Shown: piece by piece, positions 17,890 to 25,036 of the stretch
Layout of the letters: every line of letters begins with the position of its first letter
How positions within the stretch are numbered: position 1 is the first letter of the stretch
NCBI GenBank assembly: GCA_036503775.1
Contig: DASXWH010000077.1
Coordinates: 18,030-82,029 of the forward strand
Reading direction: 5' to 3'
DNA: 64,000 nucleotides
Origin: Ohtaekwangia sp036503775
GTDB lineage: Bacteria > Bacteroidota > Bacteroidia > Cytophagales > Cyclobacteriaceae
The notes under the pieces: model-generated
The model's database searches: none
What the model saw: the letters and a program-made list of their open reading frames with translations, nothing else
Told to the model about the DNA's origin: nothing
Position numbers and translations under genes: made by a program

Positions 17890-17891
17890 AC

Positions 17892-18647
17892 ATGTCTCAG
17901 CGAATTGTTTTGCTTACGGGAGCATCATCAGGAATTGGTGAAGCTACCGCCCGATTACTGGCAAAAAATAATTTCAGTATCATTCTCTGCGGAAGAAGAG
18001 AAGAACGACTACTCGCTTTAAAAAAGGAATTGGAAGCATTTACATCAATAACACATCTTGTTTTTGATGTTCGTGATCAGCAGCAAGTCAAAAAATCGAT
18101 TTCATTCCTGCCGCCTCAATGGAAGGATATTGATATTCTTATCAACAATGCAGGCAATGCACATGGGCTGTCACCGATACAAACCGGCAGCCTGGAAGAT
18201 TGGGATGCGATGATTGATATAAATGTCAAAGGCCTGCTTTATGTTTCGAAAGAAATAATTCCAGGAATGACGGAACGGAAGGGAGGCCATATTATTAACC
18301 TGGGTTCGATCGCAGGAAAGGAAGTATATCCAAATGGTAATGTTTACTGCGCCAGCAAATTTGCTGTAGATGCTTTAACACAAGGTATGCGGATGGATTT
18401 GAATCCATATGGTATAAAAGTAACGTCAATCAACCCGGGGCTGGTCGAGACAGAGTTTGCATTAGTGAGATTTAAAGGAGATCAGGAAAAGGCTTCTTTG
18501 GTCTACAGAGGAATGAAACCACTGGTAGGAGAAGACATAGCGGATATTATCCTATACGTTCTGAAATCTCCCGCGCACGTTCAGTTGGCAGATATTACGG
18601 TTTTCCCAACCGCACAGGCGAGCAGTACCCTGGTAAAGCGGAATTAA
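17892..18647 (+). CDS. Short-chain dehydrogenase/reductase (YdfG-like)
   Basis: A 251-residue classical SDR. The cofactor loop TGASSGIGEATA (residues 8-19), the NNAG motif (about 88-91) and the active-site YCASK (Tyr and Lys, about 155-159) with the upstream Ser in LGSIAGKE are all present. Closest in pattern to NADP-dependent 3-hydroxy acid dehydrogenases of the YdfG group. It starts 2 bp after porT and is probably co-transcribed; the stop overlaps the convergent hydrolase gene by 4 bp. Confidence 0.9.
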   Translation: MSQRIVLLTGASSGIGEATARLLAKNNFSIILCGRREERLLALKKELEAFTSITHLVFDVRDQQQVKKSISFLPPQWKDIDILINNAGNAHGLSPIQTGSLEDWDAMIDINVKGLLYVSKEIIPGMTERKGGHIINLGSIAGKEVYPNGNVYCASKFAVDALTQGMRMDLNPYGIKVTSINPGLVETEFALVRFKGDQEKASLVYRGMKPLVGEDIADIILYVLKSPAHVQLADITVFPTAQASSTLVKRN

Positions 18648-19300
18648 TTGATAAGTGAGAGGAGCGTAGGTTCATGAATTTCATGGCCACCATCAAATTC
18701 AATTTGATCGGGAATGATCTCCAGTTGCTGAGATAATTCTTTCATTTCTGTGAACCGGTTGTCTGTCAGGAATGGATCTGACTTTCCGTAAACCAGAATC
18801 GTTCGTTTATCTTTTAAAATCTTTTTACCGGATTCAAAATTCATGTCAGGCGGAAAGACTCCAGACCATAAGATCAGTCTTTTGAAATCTGATTTTCCAT
18901 CTAAAGCCCACCGTGAAGCCGTAGCCGCTCCCTGAGAAAATCCAACAATAGAAACGGGGATTGAATGTATTTTTATTTCGGAAGCATACAACGCGTTCAA
19001 ATAAGCCAGGTAGTTCTCTATGTCCATTAACCGATTCTCCCGTGTCATCCAGGTGGCACCTACGCGGTTGTTTCCGGTTTGCATTCGTTTGGTAACGTCT
19101 TCTAAATAAAAACGTGATAATCCCTCAGGAGCGATAACACAGATGTCGTGCTCACCTAGTGTTTTGAATTTTTTGATGAAGTGTTCTGCGAGCTGACCAT
19201 ACCCGTGAATAACAAACCATACCTGCTTTGTCTTTTCAGTAAGGGTTCCGATTTTGAAATAGCGGGCCTTGCAGGAGAATAAAAGTTCATGGGATTCCAT
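18644..19300 (-). CDS. Alpha/beta hydrolase (phospholipase/carboxylesterase-like)
   Basis: A 218-residue alpha/beta-hydrolase. The nucleophile elbow GFSQGAATAS (Ser at about 113), the acid in YGKSDPFL (about 175) and the His in FDGGHEIHEPT (about 205) form a complete triad in the usual order. The oxyanion region reads VIHGYGQLAEHF. There is no signal peptide. Substrate unknown. Starting codon is the ATG at 19298-19300, preceded by the terminator of the upstream gene. Confidence 0.85.
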   Translation of the reverse strand: MESHELLFSCKARYFKIGTLTEKTKQVWFVIHGYGQLAEHFIKKFKTLGEHDICVIAPEGLSRFYLEDVTKRMQTGNNRVGATWMTRENRLMDIENYLAYLNALYASEIKIHSIPVSIVGFSQGAATASRWALDGKSDFKRLILWSGVFPPDMNFESGKKILKDKRTILVYGKSDPFLTDNRFTEMKELSQQLEIIPDQIEFDGGHEIHEPTLLSLIN

Positions 19301-19316
19301 ACTATAAGATTAAAAT

Positions 19317-19344
19317 AAAAAAGCCTTCCGTTTTGCGGAAGGCT
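19317..19344 (-). terminator. Rho-independent terminator of the secreted-protein gene
   Basis: A 9-bp stem (AGCCTTCCG at 19322-19330, CGGAAGGCT at 19336-19344) with a 5-nt loop is followed on the - strand by T residues (19317-19322). It lies 22 bp after the stop of the gene ending at 19366. Confidence 0.85.
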
Positions 19345-19365
19345 CTATGTTTATTGCTTAAGCTC

Positions 19366-19785
19366 TTATCTTTTGAAACCTAATGCGCTACCACCACAAT
19401 TGGTAGTTGATCCATCAAAGGTATACTGGATGTAATAGATACCTGTAGTATTGCAAGGATAAGCAATGGCTGCTACAAATTGTCCATTCACTTTGCTGGT
19501 TGCTACTTTATTGCGGTTTGAATCAAACAGACTCACTACAATACCATCGGTAGGCTGAGCTGCGGCACAGATGTTTATCATGTATTGAGTACCCTTCGTA
19601 AATACATAGGAATATTCAACAAAGTCCTTTGCACCTTTTTCAATTTTATAGCTTTTCAAAAAGTTGAAACCTGTGGCCAGCTTGGGAATGCACTGGTTGC
19701 TCATGGCTTCCGCATTACACTGTCCAATAACTTCCAGGGTGCTGAGAACGCAAACGGATAGGACAATAAAAATTAACTTTTTCAT
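19366..19785 (-). CDS. Secreted small protein, unknown function
   Basis: About 139 residues from MKKLIF (ATG at 19783-19785; an ATG at 19797 would add four residues). A signal peptide ends near VIGQ. The mature part has six cysteines, in CNAE, QCIPK, NICAA, YPCNT and TTNCGGS plus one in the signal region, and a beta-rich pattern with VVSLFDSNRNKVATSKVNG and GIYYIQYTF that recalls pre-peptidase C-terminal or jelly-roll folds. I do not recognise a named family. It starts 8 bp after a lipoprotein gene, so the two are probably co-transcribed. Confidence 0.7.
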   Translation of the reverse strand: MKKLIFIVLSVCVLSTLEVIGQCNAEAMSNQCIPKLATGFNFLKSYKIEKGAKDFVEYSYVFTKGTQYMINICAAAQPTDGIVVSLFDSNRNKVATSKVNGQFVAAIAYPCNTTGIYYIQYTFDGSTTNCGGSALGFKR

Positions 19786-19805
19786 AGGGCTCCTCATTAT
19801 GACGC

Positions 19806-20705
19806 TTATGATATGATTTTACTTCTGATGTTTGATGTTACGGTGCGGATATTAGCAATATCCTCGGGTGTAATATCAATAGTACTTGTACTATTGTCTT
19901 TGATGACCATTACACCATCAACAATTTCGAATGTTGATTCTTTGTAGGTATAGGTGATGTTAACCTTGTCATATATTTTCTTCAGTTCCTCCATGTCAGT
20001 CAACAATGATGCCATGTTTTGGTCAGTCTCTTTGTAGAAGGATAACAAAAGCATGATGTTTTCAAGGATAATCTTCTGTTCACCAATGGTTTCCTTCAAT
20101 TCTTTATTCTCCGGATTGGCAGCTGCAGTTTCACAGGTAATGTGCAATGCTTCCAGCCATCCACCCGTCAGGAAAAGGACACTAAGATTCGCCCTGCCCT
20201 GAGTTTGAAGGTATTGGTTGATGGTATTGAAATTTTGTGTGGTGATCAGCAGAAGAGAATCCAGATTTTTGCTGTTTGTGGCGAGACGACCGATGGTTTC
20301 AATGTCAAAAAACTGGCCGATACTAAGACCGTTAGCCAACTCCTTAATAGATGCCATATACTTCACGCCATCTTGATTCTGTTCATAGATATTGGTGTAA
20401 CCCAGGTCAGTTCCATAAACGCCCAGGTTAAGCGCTTTTTTATAGTTGCTATTGTATTTGGAAGTGTTATCAGCTGAATTCAGGTAACTACTGTTGTATT
20501 TCTTACCTGATTCCTTTAGCAGTACAGATATCTCCAGTGGGCTGGGCACCTGTTGCAGAATGCTGCCAATCACCTCATTGGAGATGGATGGTCCTTCAGA
20601 CTTGGCTGAATCTAGCCCCTCCAGAAACGCCTGGTCATCGGATTTTTTACCGGATCCGCATGCGCTGAAGAGTGCTAGTATTAGCCCGATTATAACAATT
20701 CTCAT
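19806..20705 (-). CDS. Predicted lipoprotein, unknown function
   Basis: A 299-residue protein whose N-terminus has a lipobox LFSACGSG (Cys at about 16), followed by a charged linker. The rest is predicted helical, with a conserved-looking segment around LNLGVYGTDLGYTNIYEQ (about 92-109) and an acidic C-terminus. I recognise a pattern seen in other Bacteroidota lipoproteins but no characterised family. It has a full-consensus promoter and leads a two-gene transcript with the small secreted protein. Confidence 0.7.
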   Translation of the reverse strand: MRIVIIGLILALFSACGSGKKSDDQAFLEGLDSAKSEGPSISNEVIGSILQQVPSPLEISVLLKESGKKYNSSYLNSADNTSKYNSNYKKALNLGVYGTDLGYTNIYEQNQDGVKYMASIKELANGLSIGQFFDIETIGRLATNSKNLDSLLLITTQNFNTINQYLQTQGRANLSVLFLTGGWLEALHITCETAAANPENKELKETIGEQKIILENIMLLLSFYKETDQNMASLLTDMEELKKIYDKVNITYTYKESTFEIVDGVMVIKDNSTSTIDITPEDIANIRTVTSNIRSKIIS

Positions 20706-20726
20706 AGCTATAAAATTATACGTTTA

Positions 20727-20756
20727 CAAAGTTAAAAATTCAGCGTTCCCGGCCAA
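20727..20756 (-). promoter_or_regulatory. Bacteroidota promoter of the lipoprotein gene
   Basis: On the - strand TTG (20754-20756), 19 bp, TAACTTTG (20727-20734): exact consensus. The start codon at 20705 lies 21 bp beyond the -7 box. The promoter sits in the 71 bp after the upstream ABC-transporter gene, showing separate transcription. Confidence 0.65.
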
Positions 20757-20776
20757 AAAGTTACCTGTATATGGCT

Positions 20777-23700
20777 TTATTTCTTTTTGGTAAGGGTCAC
20801 CTTCGAAAGGCTTACTTTACCCGGAACCTTTTCAAATGACTCGATTAATTTACGCAAAAGCTCAAAGTACAGCGTTATATACAGCATGGCTGTCATAATC
20901 CAGATTACCAAAACGTCAAAAAGGTACGTGCTGAATTTAATGCCAAACAATTCCTTTGACGGAGCAAAGAAGTGAGTCCGGTAATCCAGCGGACCTTCCG
21001 GTCTGGGCTCTATGAAGATAGGGTTGATCTGTTGGATCAACTGACCATCAAATTCAATGATTCTTTCCTTTTCTGAGACATTCTTCACCAGGTCAGCCAG
21101 ACTTTCATTGTAATACCGGTTTTTATACTCGTTCATCTTATAGTCTGTTCCTTTTTCATTTTCCAGCTTAAAGATGATCGATTCCTTTTCAGTAACGGCC
21201 CGGTTGTAGGCGTCCTGGTAAAACTTCTTATACCCGTTTAGAAATTCTTCAAACCTGCGATTGAAGTCCGGTGTGAACTTTGACAATGACCAGTGATCTT
21301 CTGTCAGATCTTTTTCGAATCCTTTTTTATAGTAATCATTTTGCAGGCTCTTCCGGATCACGTTTAATTCCTTCTCCAGAACAACCTTGATAGAATCACC
21401 CTTTTCATCCAGATTGTCTGCTATGTACCTGCGTTTCTTCTCCAGTTCATCGGCCATAAATGAAGATTTGAAATCAGCCTGAGCCTCATACTTTTCATAG
21501 GTATAGTAAGGCTTTTCATAGGTATTGTTTGTGAACTGATACACGGCTATTGCTTCATACGCCCACCGTGAAGCCATCATGTCTGCCACAATGGGCACCT
21601 TACCTTTCGTGCTGATAAGGTCATTCAGCTTGTCAAAACTGAAAAGTAAACCACTCAGGATCATCTGAGGAATCAGCAACAGGGGAATCATGACATACAC
21701 CGTTACAGCTGAATTGAATGCTGAAGAAATATTCAATCCCAGCACGTTTGCCAGACAGGAAGTGGTGAACAACACGAACCAGAAGGGGAGCAACATGCTC
21801 CATTCGATTTCCAGTATGGCATTCCCAATGAGTACAAAAGAGAATGTCTGAATGGCAGACATAGTGAAGAGGATAAAGACCTTAGACATCAGGTAACTGT
21901 TCCAGCTCAGGTTGAGGAAGGATTCCCTGCGCAGTATTTTCCGGTCTCTGATGATCTCTTCAGCACTGACTGTTAAACCCATAAACAGGGCTACAATGAT
22001 GCTCATGAGCATAAATGCAGGAAAGTTCTCATTGAATCTGAAAACATACTCCTCGCCACCGGGTGCACTTTTGTATTTGATGATGAACGCCAGTATAATG
22101 GCAAGTAATGGTCCTTCCAGCAAATTGATAAGCAGGTATTGCTTGTTGCTAAGCTTGGAGAGAATATCCCGCGTGGCAAAAATAACAGACTGCTTTAGTT
22201 TGTTGGGAAGGTTCAATGAATGCGGAGGCTCTTCCTTAATGTCTTCTACCTTGCTGATCTTGAAGCGTTCTTTGTAGAGATCATACCATTGTGGAGGAGT
22301 GATCTTTCGCTTGTTGGTCGGCTGTCCGTATTCATCAACAACTTTTGCTTCAATGATGTTAAAGATCTGTTCAGGGTTAACGTTACCGCAGGTTTCGCAT
22401 TGCCCGCGATTGCTGTCAACCTGATGGGTTGATTTCTTGAAGTAGGTTACGGCTTCAACCGGAGGGCCATAGTAAGCCGGGTAGCCACCGGTGTCCATGA
22501 TCACCATCTTGTCAAACATTTTATAGATATCAGACGATGGTTGGTGAATAACCACGAATATCAACTTTCCTTTGAGCGACAATTCCTTCAGCAAGTCAAT
22601 CACATTTTCTGAGTCACGTGAAGAAAGCCCGGATGTAGGTTCATCCAGAAAGAGAATGGCGGGTTCACGGATTAACTCGAGGGCAATGTTAAGCCGTTTG
22701 CGCTGACCACCGCTAATGGTTTTGTCCAATGGATTTCCTACCCGAAGATCTTTACGCTGATCGAGTCCAAGATTTTCCAATACTTCCATCACGCGCTTGT
22801 GAAGCTGCTCTTCTGTAAAGTCAGCAAAGCATAAGCGTGCGTTGTAGTATAAGTTCTGATAGACCGTGAGTTCTTCAATCAGCAGATCATCCTGTGAAAC
22901 ATAACCGATAACACCATGAATTTTATCTTTCTCGGTGTTGATGTCAAACCCGTTGATCAGAATTTGTCCCTGACTGGGTTTAACAAGTCCTGCCATTACA
23001 TTGAGCAAGGTAGTTTTACCGGCACCGCTGGCCCCCATAATACCAATCAGTTTTCCGGGGCCTTCAGCGATCAGCACGTTTCGCAATCCGATAGCGCCAT
23101 TGGGGAATTTTAATTCATCAATAGTTACGTTGAAGGAAAGCTTGGTGGTCTTTAATTCTTCATTATAGTTGGCCACCAGGTCGCTATAGTAGAGGGCGTC
23201 ACCGGCCTGAGTCTTGATGGTACTTCCGTGCGAGAACAGGTAGACGCGGTTAGGCTGCATGATGAACCCGTTCAAAACGTTGGATTCATCTCCGAGGTAC
23301 TTGGTAAAGTACATCTCTACGCTGCGTACCCGCATAAAGATCAGGTTCCCCTGAATATGACCATGTACATGTTTATATACTTTTCCGGCTTCCGCCTTCT
23401 CGTCTGAGTTCAATAAGAGGATATCAGCCAGATTAATAGACCGGGCGTCTTCAGAAATAACAAAGCTTTCGATCAGCTGATACTCATCCTGTACAATGTT
23501 AAATACCGTGGAGACGGTGTTGATAATCTCCATGCGCTGAGGCGTGAAGTTCTTGTCTGTACCAACAAGTTCCAGCAGTTTAATCAGTACAACTACTTTC
23601 TGTTTTTGGGTCAGGGTCTTGTTGATCTTTTTACAGATACCTAAGGTCTTAACTGAATCCTTTACAGAAGTTAGTTTGGATTTGCCCTCTTCTTCCTCTT

Positions 23701-23875
23701 TTCCATAACCTGAAAACTGATCGTACAGGTCCAGGTATTCTTTAACAGAATCCTGGTCAAGTTCGGTCTGAAAGAAAGTGATTACGAATTGGCGTTCACG
23801 TTCAGTAACCCCGCCATCCTGTTTTGTAATTATCGCAAAAAGTTGTGTGAGGGCTTTGAGTATTTCTTCACTCAT
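20777..23875 (-). CDS. ABCG-type ABC transporter with N-terminal TerB-like domain
   Basis: A 1032-residue fusion. Residues 1-140 resemble the helical TerB-like domain (KQDGGVTERERQFVITFF). A beta-rich segment follows (about 160-250), then an ABC ATPase with Walker A GASGAGKTTLLN (about 280), signature TISGGQRKRL (about 390) and Walker B ILFLDEPTSGLSS (about 410), a Cys-x-x-Cys stretch (GQCETCG, about 490), a first group of membrane helices (about 585-780), a large charged helical insert (about 790-960) and a last helix near 990. ATPase-before-permease order is that of ABCG exporters. Substrate unknown. It lies after the siaC terminator. Confidence 0.85.
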   Translation of the reverse strand: MSEEILKALTQLFAIITKQDGGVTERERQFVITFFQTELDQDSVKEYLDLYDQFSGYGKEEEEGKSKLTSVKDSVKTLGICKKINKTLTQKQKVVVLIKLLELVGTDKNFTPQRMEIINTVSTVFNIVQDEYQLIESFVISEDARSINLADILLLNSDEKAEAGKVYKHVHGHIQGNLIFMRVRSVEMYFTKYLGDESNVLNGFIMQPNRVYLFSHGSTIKTQAGDALYYSDLVANYNEELKTTKLSFNVTIDELKFPNGAIGLRNVLIAEGPGKLIGIMGASGAGKTTLLNVMAGLVKPSQGQILINGFDINTEKDKIHGVIGYVSQDDLLIEELTVYQNLYYNARLCFADFTEEQLHKRVMEVLENLGLDQRKDLRVGNPLDKTISGGQRKRLNIALELIREPAILFLDEPTSGLSSRDSENVIDLLKELSLKGKLIFVVIHQPSSDIYKMFDKMVIMDTGGYPAYYGPPVEAVTYFKKSTHQVDSNRGQCETCGNVNPEQIFNIIEAKVVDEYGQPTNKRKITPPQWYDLYKERFKISKVEDIKEEPPHSLNLPNKLKQSVIFATRDILSKLSNKQYLLINLLEGPLLAIILAFIIKYKSAPGGEEYVFRFNENFPAFMLMSIIVALFMGLTVSAEEIIRDRKILRRESFLNLSWNSYLMSKVFILFTMSAIQTFSFVLIGNAILEIEWSMLLPFWFVLFTTSCLANVLGLNISSAFNSAVTVYVMIPLLLIPQMILSGLLFSFDKLNDLISTKGKVPIVADMMASRWAYEAIAVYQFTNNTYEKPYYTYEKYEAQADFKSSFMADELEKKRRYIADNLDEKGDSIKVVLEKELNVIRKSLQNDYYKKGFEKDLTEDHWSLSKFTPDFNRRFEEFLNGYKKFYQDAYNRAVTEKESIIFKLENEKGTDYKMNEYKNRYYNESLADLVKNVSEKERIIEFDGQLIQQINPIFIEPRPEGPLDYRTHFFAPSKELFGIKFSTYLFDVLVIWIMTAMLYITLYFELLRKLIESFEKVPGKVSLSKVTLTKKK

Positions 23876-23903
23876 AGGCTAAAAAGCAATTTTATAAAGG
23901 TAT

Positions 23904-23970
23904 AAAAAAATATCGGTTACCAGCCATCGGAACCTGCTTGCAGGGTCCTTTCTATAGACTGGTAACCGAT
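23904..23970 (-). terminator. Large nested-hairpin terminator after siaC
   Basis: A perfect 12-bp inverted repeat (ATCGGTTACCAG at 23912-23923; CTGGTAACCGAT at 23959-23970) encloses a second hairpin (GGAACCTGC / GCAGGGTCC with one mismatch) and is followed on the - strand by seven T. It lies 31 bp after the siaC stop and 37 bp before the ABC-transporter start. Confidence 0.8.
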
Positions 23971-24001
23971 TATGGGTGAGCTTGTTATAAGCTCCCTTTG
24001 T

Positions 24002-24364
24002 TTAGTACGTCTTGAATTCGAAGGGAATCTCAACGAGCTCTGAAAACTCCTGGCCGGCCTCTTCCATATCTTCGTCATCTTCGTGGAAATACCACAGTAT
24101 TTTCATGCCCTTGATATCTTCCAATGACGACAATACATCCAGGATCAGTTTAGAGGATGCTGTATTAAAATACTCCAGCTTGAAAGTGAAGTCGGTGGAT
24201 GGATTGGCATCACTACCATATTTTTCAATCCATTCCAGCACCGGACGATAAAATTCAGCAGAATCTTCCGGCAACGATCTCCCGGAGATTTCAAAGATTC
24301 CGTTTTTCTTATCGAGAATTATCTTCGGAGTATCTTCAGTTCCTTCCAGATTTAAAATTTCCAT
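24002..24364 (-). CDS. siaC: SiaC-type regulatory phosphoprotein (DUF1987)
   Basis: A 120-residue protein of the SiaC/DUF1987 family. In Pseudomonas aeruginosa SiaC is phosphorylated by the kinase SiaB and dephosphorylated by the phosphatase SiaA, and unphosphorylated SiaC activates a diguanylate cyclase. The conserved motif LEYFNTASSK is present; counting from the start puts its Thr at residue 68, the position I recall for the phosphosite in the Pseudomonas protein. It is last in the gene train, 27 bp after siaB. No diguanylate cyclase is encoded here, so the output partner is unknown. Confidence 0.9.
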   Translation of the reverse strand: MEILNLEGTEDTPKIILDKKNGIFEISGRSLPEDSAEFYRPVLEWIEKYGSDANPSTDFTFKLEYFNTASSKLILDVLSSLEDIKGMKILWYFHEDDEDMEEAGQEFSELVEIPFEFKTY

Positions 24365-24391
24365 GGTCAGTCTATTTAGTTATTCAATCAG

Positions 24392-24940
24392 TTATTCAGA
24401 GTCTCTTGGTACATTTACCTTCAGGCAAAAGAAACAATATTCGTTGTTCATATCCGGGAAGTCGAATTCAAGCTTTTCACCTGATTTCCTGGCCATATCA
24501 ACAAAACCTAGTCCTGCACCTCCTTTGTCGGATATGGTTGTATTCTTGATGATGTCCTTGTAAAGATCTTTCAGGCCATCTTTATCGAGACCATTGATGC
24601 GGTCAAGTTTCTCTTTCAAACCCGCCACATTGGTTTTCCGGATCGGATTTCCAGACATGATACTGTAACGGTTAGACTCTCTGCCGATCAGAAAGATGGC
24701 AGCATGACTGCGTGTTTGTCCGTCTACCAGTTCATCGCTATGTTTTACAATGTTTTGGAGAGCCTCGACCATTACGTTGAACACCTTTCGCTTGATGCTC
24801 GATTCTTCTCCCGAAGAGTCAAGGTTTCGCTCGGCCATGGACAGTATGGATTTGGTACTCTCCTGGGTGAAGTCACCCTGATAGACCAGAATCAGTTTCT
24901 GCGACATCATGGTGCGGTGCAGGTCATAAATAAAATTCAT
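24392..24940 (-). CDS. siaB: SiaB-family protein kinase (HATPase-like)
   Basis: A 182-residue serine/threonine kinase-like protein of the SiaB (DUF6272) family with a GHKL ATPase fold. The N-box helix reads MVEALQNIVKHSDE (about 65-78) and the glycine box GGAGLGFVDMARKS (about 141-154). In SiaABCD it phosphorylates SiaC and so opposes the SpoIIE-type phosphatase. It lies between the phosphatase gene (96 bp upstream) and siaC (27 bp downstream), the pairing expected for a partner-switching module. Confidence 0.9.
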   Translation of the reverse strand: MNFIYDLHRTMMSQKLILVYQGDFTQESTKSILSMAERNLDSSGEESSIKRKVFNVMVEALQNIVKHSDELVDGQTRSHAAIFLIGRESNRYSIMSGNPIRKTNVAGLKEKLDRINGLDKDGLKDLYKDIIKNTTISDKGGAGLGFVDMARKSGEKLEFDFPDMNNEYCFFCLKVNVPRDSE

Positions 24941-25036
24941 GCTTCAGAAGATTAGATTAAAATTGCGGTTCACTAAGTTAAAATTTATTTTTAATCAGAC
25001 CGTCCAGGTTACTAAAAACATGGGGTAGGTCTCCTA

